NCBI GenBank assembly: GCA_024641095.1
Contig: JAHEDR010000001.1
Span: 632,387-696,386 of the forward strand
DNA length: 64,000 nucleotides
Direction of reading: 5' to 3'
Origin: Rhodoluna sp.
GTDB lineage: Bacteria > Actinomycetota > Actinomycetes > Actinomycetales > Microbacteriaceae
Both the position numbers and the translations under genes were made by a program. Position 1 is the stretch's first letter. The number at the start of each line of letters is the position of its first letter. The notes under the pieces were generated by a model, which had not been told where the DNA came from, did not search any database, and saw only the letters and a program-made list of their open reading frames with translations. Shown here piece by piece: positions 29,212 through 38,631 of the stretch.

Positions 29212-30531
29212 TTAGTCGTGGTCGTGACCTGCATGGTCATCAACAACACTTCCAGCATCTAGCTTTGTGAACTCAGATAGGTCAACCTTCTTACCCTTTG
29301 AGTCGGTCACTTCTGCAGACTCAACCACAAGAGCAAGAGCCTTGCGACGAGAAACTTCGGCAACGAACATTGGCACTTGGCCCTGCTCGCTGATCAACTT
29401 GATGAAGTCATTAGGTGCCATACCGTACTGCTGTGAGCTCTGAACCAAGTACTGAATAAGCTCCTGCTCATCAACCTTGATTTCTTCCTTCTCGGCAATT
29501 GCGTCAAGCAACATCTGAACCTTGAATGAACGTGTGCTCTGCTCAAGAACCTCAGCGCGGTGCTTTGTGTCTTCTAGACGGCCTTCGCCTTCTAGGTGAC
29601 GGTGCACATCTGCTTCAACAAGCTCGTCTGAAACTGGAACATCAATTAGCTCAAGTAGCAAATCGGTTGCCTTGTCGCGTGCCTGAATTCCTTGACCGTA
29701 GCTCTTTGAGCGTTCGATCTGCTTCTCTAGGTCTTCCTTTAGCTCCTTCAGAGTGTCAAACTCCGATGCCAGCTGTGCGAACTTGTCGTCTGCAGCTGGA
29801 AGCTCACGCTCTTTCACTGCAGTTAGCTTCACTGAGATTTCAGCTTCCTGGCCGGCCTTGTCGCCGCCAACCAACTTTGACTTGAAAGTAGTTGCTTCGC
29901 CAGCGGTAAGAGTGTCTAGGGCCTCATCGATGCCATCAAGAAGGTTGCCAGAACCAATTTCATAAGAAATGTTTTCAGCTGAGTCAATGGTCTTGCCGTC
30001 AACAACTGCAGTCAGGTCAATAGTTGTGAAGTCACCCTTTTTAGCTGGGCGGTCAACTGACTTTAGGCTTCCGAAACGAGCACGAAGTGCATCAAGCTCT
30101 GCCTCTAGCTCCTTTGCCTCAACCTTTACGTCGTCAACCTTAACCTTTAGACCCTTGTATTCCTTAAGGTTTAGTTCTGGACGAACCTCAACTTCAATTT
30201 CAACAATTAGGTTGCCTTCAAAAGTCTTCTCGTCTGGGCTCTGCTTAATATCTGCAGCTGGCTGACCAAGTGGACGAAGCTTTGACTCTTCAAGAGCCTG
30301 GCGGTACACAGTGTCTAGTCCATCGTTAATTGCGTGAGCAAGAATTGCCGGACGACCAACGCGCTGATCAAGAATTGCAGCAGGAATTTTACCCTTGCGG
30401 AAACCAGGAATGTTTACGGTCTCTGCGATGTGCTCGTAAGCGTGATCGATGCTTGGACGGAACTCTTCAGGAGTAACTTCAATAGTTAGCTTCGCGCGAG
30501 TTGGCTTAATGCGATCAACAGCAGTTTTCAA
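29212..30531 (-). CDS. tig: Trigger factor
   Basis: Trigger factor is the ribosome-bound chaperone and peptidyl-prolyl isomerase. The 439-residue protein has the N-terminal ribosome-binding domain with GFRKGKIP (near residue 44), a central FKBP-type domain (KKGDFTTIDLTAV … GSGNLLDGID) and a helical C-terminal domain. It ends in a His/Asp-rich tail, DDHAGHDHD. The start is TTG at 30531, with GAGGAAG about eight bases upstream. A longer frame exists, but it runs through tRNA-Pro and is an artefact. Confidence 0.94.
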   Translation of the reverse strand: MKTAVDRIKPTRAKLTIEVTPEEFRPSIDHAYEHIAETVNIPGFRKGKIPAAILDQRVGRPAILAHAINDGLDTVYRQALEESKLRPLGQPAADIKQSPDEKTFEGNLIVEIEVEVRPELNLKEYKGLKVKVDDVKVEAKELEAELDALRARFGSLKSVDRPAKKGDFTTIDLTAVVDGKTIDSAENISYEIGSGNLLDGIDEALDTLTAGEATTFKSKLVGGDKAGQEAEISVKLTAVKERELPAADDKFAQLASEFDTLKELKEDLEKQIERSKSYGQGIQARDKATDLLLELIDVPVSDELVEADVHRHLEGEGRLEDTKHRAEVLEQSTRSFKVQMLLDAIAEKEEIKVDEQELIQYLVQSSQQYGMAPNDFIKLISEQGQVPMFVAEVSRRKALALVVESAEVTDSKGKKVDLSEFTKLDAGSVVDDHAGHDHD

Positions 30532-30598
30532 GGGCTCTTCCTCTGAAAAGGGCCCGCCTCCACAAGGAAGACGAGCCAGTTTTATTTCATAAATTTGG

Positions 30599-30671
30599 TC
30601 GGGGTGACAGGACTCGAACCTGCGATATCCTGCTCCCAAAGCAGGCGCGCTAGCCACTACGCTACACCCCG
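30599..30671 (-). tRNA. tRNA-Pro (TGG)
   Basis: A 73-nt tRNA on the minus strand. The acceptor CGGGGTG pairs with CACCCCG and the discriminator is A. The anticodon stem CCTGC/GCAGG encloses TTTGGGA with anticodon TGG. The T-arm contains GGTTCGAGTCC. It lies 67 bp upstream of tig. Confidence 0.95.
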
Positions 30672-30752
30672 GTTGTTTGAACAACCTTAGTGAGTCTATC
30701 CCATAGAATGGAGTGGTTGCGTCGGTTTTTGCGAAAAAACCACTCAATACCC

Positions 30753-30826
30753 GCGGGCGTAGCTCAATGGTAGAGCCTCAGTCTTCCAAACTGATGGTGC
30801 GGGTTCGATTCCCGTCGCCCGCTCCA
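30753..30826 (+). tRNA. tRNA-Gly (TCC)
   Basis: The acceptor GCGGGCG pairs with CGCCCGC; the discriminator T is at 30823 and an encoded CCA follows at 30824-30826. The anticodon loop CTTCCAA carries TCC, and the T-arm has GGTTCGATTCC. It is divergent from tRNA-Pro. Confidence 0.95.
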
Positions 30827-30830
30827 AAAC

Positions 30831-30862
30831 AAAAGACCCCTCGTTTTCGAAGGGTCTTTTTT
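30831..30862. terminator. Bidirectional terminator between tRNA-Gly and the glycosylase gene
   Basis: The stem AAAAGACCC/GGGTCTTTT with an inner TCG/CGA pair set and a TTTT loop, ending in T-runs. It serves tRNA-Gly on the plus strand and, with its A-run, the convergent glycosylase gene. Confidence 0.85.
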
Positions 30863-31658
30863 AGTTCTGGCAACCAACGCACCAATACAACTTGCGAGCG
30901 CCCATAATTTCGATCGAGACGTTTGTGCCACATTGGCGACAAGGCAGCCCCTCTCGTTTATAAACGAAATTTCGCTCGGATTTATCGGGGTTTTTATTTC
31001 TAAGTTCATCGCGGGTGATCATGTAGCCCGTCTTTACTCCAACCATTAGAAGCTCCACCGAATCGGCCCAAATTGCTTTGAGCTCCTCAACGGTCAGACT
31101 TGATCCCGGGCGATGCGGGCTGATTCCGGCGCGAAACAAAATTTCCGCACGATAAACATTGCCAATTCCAGCAATTACGTCTTGGTTCATAAGCAATAGC
31201 CCGATAGGCGTTTTTGCCCGTTGGGCTCTCTCAATGAATCTTCGTTCTTCAACTCCCCTTGGGTTTGCATTTAGTGGGTCAGGGCCAAGCCTCTGTTCAA
31301 CCACACGAACTTCTGCCCTCGAAATCACCTCGCACACGGATGGGCCTCGAAGATCGGCAAGATATTTTTCGTTTCTAAATCTGGCACGAACTTCGCCTAC
31401 TGGCTCAGGAAGTTCATTGGCATGTTCAGTAAACGCCCACTTGCCGTAGATACCTAAGTGGATACGAATCGTTAGTTCATTTTCGAACTCTAGAAACAGT
31501 TGCTTACCAATGGCCTTGGCCTTAACTAGCACCTGACCAGAAATTAACTTTGCGTCTGATGCAAATCGCCCCTGAGGCGAAGTGATTATTAGCGGGAGGC
31601 CTGCAAAAAATTTATTGAAATCGTTTGAAGTCCTATGAACGGTGTGACCCTCAGGCAT
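30861..31658 (-). CDS. Fpg/Nei family DNA glycosylase (Nei-type)
   Basis: A 265-residue base-excision repair enzyme of the Fpg/Nei family. It begins PEGHTVHR, where Pro2 and Glu3 are the catalytic residues and the GHT form points to the Nei (endonuclease VIII) branch acting on oxidised pyrimidines. The H2TH region contains the QDVIAGIGNVYRAEILF segment. The C-terminal zinc finger has CRQCG and CVGCQ. It follows rpiB by 20 bp; the same pairing occurs in mycobacteria. Confidence 0.92.
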   Translation of the reverse strand: MPEGHTVHRTSNDFNKFFAGLPLIITSPQGRFASDAKLISGQVLVKAKAIGKQLFLEFENELTIRIHLGIYGKWAFTEHANELPEPVGEVRARFRNEKYLADLRGPSVCEVISRAEVRVVEQRLGPDPLNANPRGVEERRFIERAQRAKTPIGLLLMNQDVIAGIGNVYRAEILFRAGISPHRPGSSLTVEELKAIWADSVELLMVGVKTGYMITRDELRNKNPDKSERNFVYKREGLPCRQCGTNVSIEIMGARKLYWCVGCQN

Positions 31659-31678
31659 TACTAACTTTCTTGGAAGTT

Positions 31679-32149
31679 TTAGCTAATCTCGCCGGTCTGC
31701 TCGTAGGTTCCGATTTTGCCAATTCTTCTTACGTGGCGCTCATCGTTGCTAAATGGCTCCCCTACAAAAAGTTCAATTAGGTGCAGTACCTCATCTTGGC
31801 TGTGCTGGCGAGCACCCACCGCAATTACGTTTGCGTCATTATGTTCACGTGCAAGCTTGGCAGTGGATTCATTCCAGGCAAGTGCCGCGCGAATTCCCTT
31901 GACCTTATTGGCTGCAATTTGCTCGCCGTTTCCAGAACCGCCAAGAACAATTCCAAGAGCCTGGACTCCAGCGGTCTGATCTGCAACAACTGCCAATGCA
32001 GCATTGATGCAAAAACTTGGATAGTCATCCAGTGGGTCGTATGAACTCGGACCGTGATCAAATACCTCGTGACCCTGCTTTGTTAACTCACGAATTAAAA
32101 AGTGACTTAGTTCCAAGCCTGCATGGTCGGTTGCAATGTGAATGCGCAT
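31679..32149 (-). CDS. rpiB: Ribose-5-phosphate isomerase B
   Basis: RpiB interconverts ribulose 5-phosphate and ribose 5-phosphate. The 156-residue protein has TDHAGLE at the N-terminus and the actinobacterial active-site loop GGSGNGE, in which Glu76 replaces the Cys of E. coli RpiB as in the M. tuberculosis enzyme, followed by QIAANK and HNDANVI. A TAAACT hexamer lies exactly six bases before the ATG and contains the TAA stop of the antiporter gene, so rpiB may have its own leaderless transcript. It is followed by the Nei-type gene. Confidence 0.94.
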   Translation of the reverse strand: MRIHIATDHAGLELSHFLIRELTKQGHEVFDHGPSSYDPLDDYPSFCINAALAVVADQTAGVQALGIVLGGSGNGEQIAANKVKGIRAALAWNESTAKLAREHNDANVIAVGARQHSQDEVLHLIELFVGEPFSNDERHVRRIGKIGTYEQTGEIS

Positions 32150-32158
32150 AATAAAAGT

Positions 32159-33352
32159 TTAGGCCTTCTTCTTTGCGCGAGCTTTCTCAAAGCTGCTTCG
32201 GAAAGTTCTAAGAGCAATAGATGCAGCCAGTGAAGTCAAAAGCACATAGGTGATGGTGAGAGCCTGAAGTTGCCCACCAAAAGCCGTGCTGGCGGCAAGC
32301 CCGGCAATAACAATCGAGAATTCGCCTCGCGGAATCAAAAACGCTCCGGCTCTCTTCCAAGCCGAACCATCTGACATGTCTCTTGCGATGTTCCAACCCA
32401 CATACATCTTGCCGGCCACACCAAGTGCGGTAAGCATCAACGCAAGTGGCAGAACCGAAAGCATTTCGGCTGGGGAAACACTCAAACCAAAGAACAAGAA
32501 AAACAACGCGGCAAATAGATCTCTAAGCGGTGACAACCTAAGGCGCACTGCAAGGGCAACTTCACCGGTGAGCGCAAGGCCCACTAAAAAGGCAGCCACG
32601 GCCGATGAAAAGCCAATCAGTTCAGCCGAACCCGCGGCAAACAGTGCAGCGCCAAATACAGTGAGCAGCAGTCCACCCTGAGCCTGCACATTCAAAATAC
32701 GACCAAGTGCGTTTTCACCTCGGAAAGAAAACAGCAAGGCAAGTGCAGTGACCAAAATTGCCACGGTGACGGAAAGGAATCCGGCTATGGCTCCTGTACC
32801 GGCTACCAAAGTGGTTAGCAGAGGAAGGTAGGGCGCAAGGGTTAAATCTTCAACGACTAAAACGGTTGTGACTCGGCGCGAAACTTCAGAACGCTGCCAA
32901 CCAGTTTCCTTCATCATTTGCGAAGCAATTCCCGAGGAACTCACATAAGTTATTCCACCAAGCACCACGGCACCCAAAATTCCCCAGCCAAGAAAGAAGC
33001 CGATGATTGCGCCCGGTATTGCATTCAAGGCAAAGTCGATTGCCCCAATTGATTTACGTTCCAAAAATGCTGCTGCCAGATTCGGGCCAGAGTGCTCGAG
33101 CCCAAGCATTAGAAGCAACAGAATTGCGCCTAACTGTGCTCCGGTGTTTAAGAAAGATTCGCTTAGGTCCAGCGGAACCAGGCCACCCTTACCAAGGGCA
33201 AGTCCTATTGCCAGATAAAAAGGCACCACCGAGAGCTTTATCTTTACTGCAATAAATGCTGCGATGCCAAGCACTAGAAGTATGAGTCCAATTTCGGCCA
33301 GCGCAAGACTCTGACCAACCGTGGTATTTACCGCTGTTATCAAAGTCCCCAT
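32159..33352 (-). CDS. CPA2-type cation/proton antiporter
   Basis: A 397-residue membrane protein with about 12 hydrophobic helices, matching the Na+/H+ exchanger (CPA2, KefB-like) transmembrane domain: LLMLGLEHSGPNL near residue 80, a GGITYVSSSGIASQM discontinuous-helix segment, and a RGEFSIVIAGL motif near residue 360. No TrkA/RCK domain is attached. The ATG at 33352 was chosen because GATAAT lies exactly six bases upstream, a leaderless arrangement; an in-frame start 42 bases upstream is possible. It is divergent from pepN across 70 bp. Confidence 0.85.
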   Translation of the reverse strand: MGTLITAVNTTVGQSLALAEIGLILLVLGIAAFIAVKIKLSVVPFYLAIGLALGKGGLVPLDLSESFLNTGAQLGAILLLLMLGLEHSGPNLAAAFLERKSIGAIDFALNAIPGAIIGFFLGWGILGAVVLGGITYVSSSGIASQMMKETGWQRSEVSRRVTTVLVVEDLTLAPYLPLLTTLVAGTGAIAGFLSVTVAILVTALALLFSFRGENALGRILNVQAQGGLLLTVFGAALFAAGSAELIGFSSAVAAFLVGLALTGEVALAVRLRLSPLRDLFAALFFLFFGLSVSPAEMLSVLPLALMLTALGVAGKMYVGWNIARDMSDGSAWKRAGAFLIPRGEFSIVIAGLAASTAFGGQLQALTITYVLLTSLAASIALRTFRSSFEKARAKKKA

Positions 33353-33422
33353 AGGACGATTATCCCCTAGAAATCCAGCGGTTAGGCTAGCCATATCAAC
33401 TACACCGATGTATGGAGACGCA

Positions 33423-35978
33423 ATGCCTGGAGAAAACCTAACTCGTAAAGAAGCGCAGGATCGCGCAGCGCTAATTAAAGTTGCGAGTTACGAGGTGCAC
33501 CTTGACCTCACCTCTGATGAGAAGACTTTTGGATCAACAACCAAGGTCAAATTTTCAAGCAACCAGGTGGGAGCGTCCACCTTCATCGACGCCATTACTC
33601 ACTCGGTGCAGAGCGTGACATTGAATGGTGTTCAACTTGACCCAAGCAAAGTCTCTGATGGCGTGCGAATTCAGCTAGACAACCTAGCTGCCGAAAACGA
33701 ACTGGTTGTAGAGGCTACCGCCAACTTCATGAACACCGGAGAAGGCTTGCACCGATTCGTAGACCCTGTAGACAACGAGGTTTATCTTTACTCACAGTTT
33801 GAGGTTCCAGACTCTCGCAGAATGTACTCCGTCTTCGAGCAACCTGACCTAAAGGCAACTTTCCAGTTCAACGTCACTGCACCTTCCTACTGGAAGGTGG
33901 TTTCAAACCAAACCACACCAAACCCGGTAAAAGTTGACGACAAGCGTTCTGTTTGGAACTTTGCCCCCACCCCGGTGATCTCTAGCTACATCACCGCGCT
34001 CATCGCAGGTCCATATGTAGAAACCCGCAGTCAACTAACGAGCTCAAACGGAAAAGTTGTGCCACTTGGAGTCTTTAGCCGTGCATCGCTAGCCGAGTAC
34101 ATGGATGCCGATTACGTGTTAGAAAAGACTCGTCAGGGCTTTGAGTTTTTCGAGAAGCAATTTGAACAGCCATACCCATTTGAAAAGTACGACCAACTCT
34201 TTGTTCCAGAATTTAACGCTGGAGCCATGGAGAATGCCGGAGCAGTAACTTTCACCGAAAGCTACGTGTTCCGCGGTCAGGTGACCGATGCAATTCGTGA
34301 GCGTCGAGTGGTGACCATTCTTCACGAGCTAGCCCACATGTGGTTTGGTGACCTAGTCACAATGAAGTGGTGGAACGATCTTTGGCTCAATGAGTCATTT
34401 GCCGAATACGCCTCTACCCTGGCCACCGCAGAAGCAACCGAATGGCACGGTGCCTGGACAACATTTACCGCCCTCGAAAAATCATGGGCTTATCGTCAAG
34501 ATCAGCTGCCATCTACTCACCCAATCGTTGCCGAGATAAACGACCTTGAAGATGTTCAGGTTAACTTTGACGGCATCACCTATGCAAAGGGTGCGTCGGT
34601 TCTGAAGCAGCTCGTTGCTTGGGTAGGTCAAGAGAAATTCATGGCAGGTGTTGCCAGCTACTTCAAGAAGCACAAGTTCTCAAACACCGAGCTAGTTGAC
34701 TTGCTAGTTGAACTAGAGGAACAATCAGGCCGAGAACTGCGCAGCTGGTCAAACCTTTGGTTAGAGACCGCTGGCGTGAATACTCTTCGTCCCGATATCG
34801 AAACAAACTCCGATGGAATCATCACAAGCTTTGCCGTGAATCAAACCGCCATCGCCGAACACCCAACCCTTCGCCCGCACAGAATGGCAATTGGTTTCTA
34901 CAACCTCACCCAGGGGCAACTAAAGCGAGTTCACAGAATTGAGTTAGACGTTGATGGCCCGCGCACGAATATTGCTGAGCTTGTTGGCTTAGCTCGCCCA
35001 GATTTGGTGCTGCTAAATGACGATGACTTGGCTTATGCAAAGATCCGACTTGATGAAAAGTCTTGGACAACTGCACTCGAGCACCTGGCAACTTTTGAAG
35101 ACTCTTTGGCAAGAACTTTGATTTGGGGTGCGGCCTGGGATTCCACTCGCGATGCCGAGGCAAGCCCGCGAGACTTCATCAAGTTAGTGCTAAACAACAT
35201 TGCCACCGAAACAGAGTCAACCACCATGCTCACTCTGCTTAGACAACTAGTTACCACCGCGAATTACTATGTTGCCGCCCAGCACCGAACAGCAGCAATT
35301 ACCCAAATTGGTAGCGGGTTGCTGAAGCTTGCTCGCGAGGCTAAGCCCAGTTCAGATGCGCAATTGCAATTCACCAAGTTCTTTGCGCTATTTGCAAACA
35401 CACCGGAACTTTTGGATTCGCTTGAGGCAATTCGCACCGGAAGCGAAAAGCTTGAAGGCTTGGCGATTGATGCAGATTTGAACTGGGAACTTCTTGCCGG
35501 ACTGGTAGTTGGTGGTCGCGCCGATGAAGCGGCAATTGACTCGGCCTTGGCTGCAGACAACACTTCAAACGGTCAAAAGGCAGCAGCTGGTGCTCGTGCC
35601 GCATTACCAACCGCGGCTGCCAAGCAAGCAGCGTGGCACACGCTTACCAAGACTCACGATCTTTCAAACATATTGGTTGACGCAGCAAGCCTTGGTTTCG
35701 TTCGCGTTCCAGATGCCAAACTGCTTGAACCATTCGTTGATGAGTACTTCCAAAATGCAGTTCGCATCTGGAATGAAAATACTTTCAAGATTGCCGAATA
35801 CCTTATGGAAAACCTCTATCCGCTACCGCTGGTTAGCAACGAACTTGTTGCCAAGACCGAGTCTTGGATCAACAAGCCAGAAATTAAGGCAATTCCGGCG
35901 CTGCGCCGTATCTTGGTGGAAGCAAAGGCAAATGCCGATCGCGCCCTTGCAGTGCAGAAATTTGATTCGGAGAACTAA
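33423..35978 (+). CDS. pepN: Aminopeptidase N (M1 family)
   Basis: PepN removes N-terminal residues from peptides in the cytoplasm. The 851-residue protein has the substrate-binding GAMENAG motif near residue 276 and the zinc motif HELAH with a second zinc ligand in NESFAEY downstream. The C-terminal half is the ERAP1-like helical domain. ATG at 33423 has GGAG five bases upstream. Two bases separate its stop from the mscS-like ATG, so pepN, mscS and glbO form one operon. Confidence 0.95.
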   Translation: MPGENLTRKEAQDRAALIKVASYEVHLDLTSDEKTFGSTTKVKFSSNQVGASTFIDAITHSVQSVTLNGVQLDPSKVSDGVRIQLDNLAAENELVVEATANFMNTGEGLHRFVDPVDNEVYLYSQFEVPDSRRMYSVFEQPDLKATFQFNVTAPSYWKVVSNQTTPNPVKVDDKRSVWNFAPTPVISSYITALIAGPYVETRSQLTSSNGKVVPLGVFSRASLAEYMDADYVLEKTRQGFEFFEKQFEQPYPFEKYDQLFVPEFNAGAMENAGAVTFTESYVFRGQVTDAIRERRVVTILHELAHMWFGDLVTMKWWNDLWLNESFAEYASTLATAEATEWHGAWTTFTALEKSWAYRQDQLPSTHPIVAEINDLEDVQVNFDGITYAKGASVLKQLVAWVGQEKFMAGVASYFKKHKFSNTELVDLLVELEEQSGRELRSWSNLWLETAGVNTLRPDIETNSDGIITSFAVNQTAIAEHPTLRPHRMAIGFYNLTQGQLKRVHRIELDVDGPRTNIAELVGLARPDLVLLNDDDLAYAKIRLDEKSWTTALEHLATFEDSLARTLIWGAAWDSTRDAEASPRDFIKLVLNNIATETESTTMLTLLRQLVTTANYYVAAQHRTAAITQIGSGLLKLAREAKPSSDAQLQFTKFFALFANTPELLDSLEAIRTGSEKLEGLAIDADLNWELLAGLVVGGRADEAAIDSALAADNTSNGQKAAAGARAALPTAAAKQAAWHTLTKTHDLSNILVDAASLGFVRVPDAKLLEPFVDEYFQNAVRIWNENTFKIAEYLMENLYPLPLVSNELVAKTESWINKPEIKAIPALRRILVEAKANADRALAVQKFDSEN

Positions 35979-35980
35979 TT

Positions 35981-36571
35981 ATGGATTTCTACTCAACAGC
36001 AGCTCAGTGGATCACCACAGTTTGGCATGACTGGTCAACCCTGATTCGCATCGTGCTGATCTTGATTGGTGCAGTTATTTTGCGCTCGCTACTTCTAGTC
36101 TCGGTGCGCAAGGTTGTTAAGGGAATCGTCTCGGGTGTAAACAACAAGTCTGGGACCACCGGTGCACTGGCTCAAGCTCGCTTAGTTCAGCGCGCAAAAA
36201 CAATGGGTTCAGTACTAGGAAATCTAATCACCTGGACTGTTTACACAATTGCCGTCACGATGTTGCTAAGTGAACTAGGTGTTGCAGTTGGTGCTCTCAT
36301 TGCTGGTGCCGGAATCATTGGTGCCGCACTTGGTTTTGGTGCTCAGAATCTGGTTCGTGACTTACTCTCCGGACTATTCATCGTGCTTGAAGATCAGTAC
36401 GGAGTTGGCGACAAGGTAGATCTTGGTGAGGCAAGTGGCACCGTTGAGAACGTTGGACTTAGAGTCACGCAGCTTCGTGATTCAAAAGGAACTCTTTGGT
36501 ACGTGCGTAATGGCGAGATTCTCAGAGTAGGAAACTCCTCTCACAAAAACGCGGCCCCTAAAGGAAAATAA
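35981..36571 (+). CDS. Small mechanosensitive channel (MscS family)
   Basis: A 196-residue membrane protein with three hydrophobic helices followed by the pore helix and beta domain of MscS (GVAVGALIAGAGIIGAALGFGAQNLVRDLLSGLFIVLEDQY). It ends soon after the beta domain (GTLWYVRNGEI) and lacks the C-terminal cage domain of E. coli MscS (286 residues). It would relieve osmotic stress. Its stop overlaps the glbO ATG by one base. Confidence 0.88.
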   Translation: MDFYSTAAQWITTVWHDWSTLIRIVLILIGAVILRSLLLVSVRKVVKGIVSGVNNKSGTTGALAQARLVQRAKTMGSVLGNLITWTVYTIAVTMLLSELGVAVGALIAGAGIIGAALGFGAQNLVRDLLSGLFIVLEDQYGVGDKVDLGEASGTVENVGLRVTQLRDSKGTLWYVRNGEILRVGNSSHKNAAPKGK

Positions 36572-37020
36572 TGTCTAACGGCTTTGAAGATGCGGCTCGT
36601 GTTGAAACGGTTCGCATTCGCGGCTTAAGCGGAGAGACGACCGGCGGAAACTTCTTCGAAAAAGTTGGTGGAAGCGCCACATTCAAAAAAATTACCGACA
36701 AGTTTTACGAAGGCGTGGCTCAAGATGAAGTTTTGCGCCCAATGTACCCAGAAGAAGACCTAGGGCCTGCTGGCGAAAGATTGCAACTTTTCCTTGAGCA
36801 GTACTGGGGCGGGTCAACTGCCTACCAGGAACTTCGCGGTCACCCTAGGCTGCGCATGAGGCACAACCCATTCAAAATTAATCCCGATGCCCGTGAACGA
36901 TGGCTGAAGCACATGCGTGCCGCAGTTGACTCGGTTAACTTGCCGCCGCTTCTTGACGCCGAATTGTGGGCTTACTTGGATCGCGCTGCAACGGCCATGC
37001 TAAACACGTTTGAAGATTAG
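36571..37020 (+). CDS. glbO: Group II truncated haemoglobin GlbO
   Basis: A 149-residue protein with a 26-residue N-terminal extension and a trHbO core: FYEGVAQDEVLRPMYPEEDLGPA, the FLEQYWGG segment and the proximal His in RLRMRHNPF, plus a conserved Trp near residue 109. Such globins bind O2 tightly and are linked to oxidative and nitrosative stress. It is co-transcribed with pepN and mscS. The stop shares four bases (TTAG) with the stop of the convergent unknown gene. Confidence 0.95.
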   Translation: MSNGFEDAARVETVRIRGLSGETTGGNFFEKVGGSATFKKITDKFYEGVAQDEVLRPMYPEEDLGPAGERLQLFLEQYWGGSTAYQELRGHPRLRMRHNPFKINPDARERWLKHMRAAVDSVNLPPLLDAELWAYLDRAATAMLNTFED

Positions 37021-37679
37021 AACTTAGTCGCAGCCTTAGCTAGCACGTGGCCATGCTCACTGCTTAATCTGATCCAACCCTCTGCGTGGTAAAGACCTAC
37101 TTCTTCGTTCTCGGTAAGAAACCCAAGACCTGCAGCAACAAAAGCCGCCCCGGTTGGCACGCGCGATTCAAGATCAATTCCCCTGCCCCAGATTTCGCCG
37201 CGAATTCTTGCAGCGATTGGCCCACCAACCGATTCCGGTAGTGACGAAGCAACCTCGGCAATGCCGTCTCGCGCAATTTGGGTGAGACGAGTTTCGTTGA
37301 TAGTTCCAAAAGATTCCCAGCCCTGCCTTGGCGGTGAGATGCCAGCCCACGGTGCACGCTGAGATTCAAGCAACTGAATTTTGAATTCTTTGGTATCGGG
37401 TTCACTCAAAAGTTTTGCCAGGCGTTCTTGAACGGCTGCAATTGGAACGAGAGCGTCAACTTCTGCGGTCTCTGCAAGCTCACAGGTGCGCAAGCCCAAG
37501 ACCGTTGGACCAGAGTCCATTAAATTACCCGAATAAATAGGCGCAACGTATGCGGCCATCACATTGCCAAAGGCGCGAAGTCTGACCAGGCCATCTGGGT
37601 CGAGCCTTTTAGCCCTCAACAGGTATGCCTGTAAATCGGAGGCAGTTTGTGAGTCGGCAAGTACAAATGGGTTAATCAT
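37017..37679 (-). CDS. Conserved protein of unknown function next to glbO
   Basis: I do not recognise a domain in this 220-residue soluble protein. It has no signal peptide or membrane helix. Features include an N-terminal FVLADSQTASDLQ segment, a Gly-rich GPTVLGLRTCELAE stretch and a C-terminal TGAAFVAAGLGFLTENEEVGLYH followed by WIRLSSEHGHV. A protein of unknown function lies near glbO in mycobacteria too, which may be an orthologue (from memory). It is divergent from tesB across 45 bp and convergent with glbO. The ATG at 37679 has TAGACA only four bases upstream, so the true start or promoter is uncertain. Confidence 0.75.
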   Translation of the reverse strand: MINPFVLADSQTASDLQAYLLRAKRLDPDGLVRLRAFGNVMAAYVAPIYSGNLMDSGPTVLGLRTCELAETAEVDALVPIAAVQERLAKLLSEPDTKEFKIQLLESQRAPWAGISPPRQGWESFGTINETRLTQIARDGIAEVASSLPESVGGPIAARIRGEIWGRGIDLESRVPTGAAFVAAGLGFLTENEEVGLYHAEGWIRLSSEHGHVLAKAATKF

Positions 37680-37724
37680 GACTTGTCTAAACTAGCCTGA
37701 GAATGGCAATGTTGCCCTAAAGAA

Positions 37725-38627
37725 TTGAGCAAAATCGTGAATCCCCAGATTCCTGCAGACCCACTTGCAGAGATGATCAGCACTCTTGACCTTCAAAAGG
37801 TCGAAGATTCCTCAACCACAGAAGACAGATTTCAAGGCCCAAGTCAGTGGATGCCGCACGGCAGAGTATTTGGCGGTCAAGTTCTAGCCCAAAGTCTGGT
37901 AGCGGCCTCAAGAACTATCGAACACCGGTCTGTTCACTCGATGCACGGATATTTTTTGAGACCTGGCGACATCAACTTACCCATCACCTTTTCTGTTGAT
38001 CGACTTAGAGACGGAAGATCTTTCAGCACTCGCAGAGTTCAGGCATTTCAAAAAGGCGAGCCGATTTTCTCGATGATTGCCTCGTTTCAAGAGCATGACC
38101 CGGGTCTGGAACACCAAGAAGATTTTCCTACCGATATTCCCGACCCTGAAACTCTGCCGAGCGCAGCGGACCTCATGGGCGATAACCAACACCCAGTGGC
38201 ACAGTATTGGTCAAAGGCAAGACCGTTCGATATGCGACATGTGCCGTCTCCTATCTATTTCAAAGTTGAAGGCGAACCCGTTGCACACCAGGCGGTTTGG
38301 CTGCGATCACTAGGTGATCTGCCAGATGACCACGAACTTCACACCGCTGCTCTGGCTTATGCAAGCGACTACTCAATTCTCGAGAGCATTTATCGCCGTC
38401 ACGGAATTGCTTGGTCCCACCCAGGATTGAAATCTGCGAGCCTTGACCACGCGATGTGGTTCCACAGACCTGCGCGTGTAGATCAATGGATGCTTTATGT
38501 GCAGGAATCACCAAGCGCCCAAGGCGGACGCGGTTTGGCATTGGGAAGAATTTTTAGCAGCCGAGGTGAACTGCTGGCTACCGTGGCACAAGAAGGAATG
38601 GTTCGCATTCCAGAACTAGGAAAATAG
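37725..38627 (+). CDS. tesB: Acyl-CoA thioesterase II
   Basis: TesB hydrolyses acyl-CoA to free fatty acid and CoA. The 300-residue double hot-dog protein has FQGPSQWMPHGRVFGGQVLAQSLVAA near residue 36, VHSMHGYFLRPGD, and a C-terminal hot-dog with the DHAMWFHRP motif and QESPSAQGGRGLALG. The start is uncertain: TTG at 37725 was chosen, with AAAGA just upstream, but GTG at 37737 also fits. The next gene follows by 4 bp. Confidence 0.92.
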   Translation: MSKIVNPQIPADPLAEMISTLDLQKVEDSSTTEDRFQGPSQWMPHGRVFGGQVLAQSLVAASRTIEHRSVHSMHGYFLRPGDINLPITFSVDRLRDGRSFSTRRVQAFQKGEPIFSMIASFQEHDPGLEHQEDFPTDIPDPETLPSAADLMGDNQHPVAQYWSKARPFDMRHVPSPIYFKVEGEPVAHQAVWLRSLGDLPDDHELHTAALAYASDYSILESIYRRHGIAWSHPGLKSASLDHAMWFHRPARVDQWMLYVQESPSAQGGRGLALGRIFSSRGELLATVAQEGMVRIPELGK

Positions 38628-38631
38628 AAAC

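Noticed and set aside
30532-30747. N-terminal extension of trigger factor
   Set aside because: The frame runs through tRNA-Pro; the TTG at 30531 with a good ribosome site gives the normal protein length.
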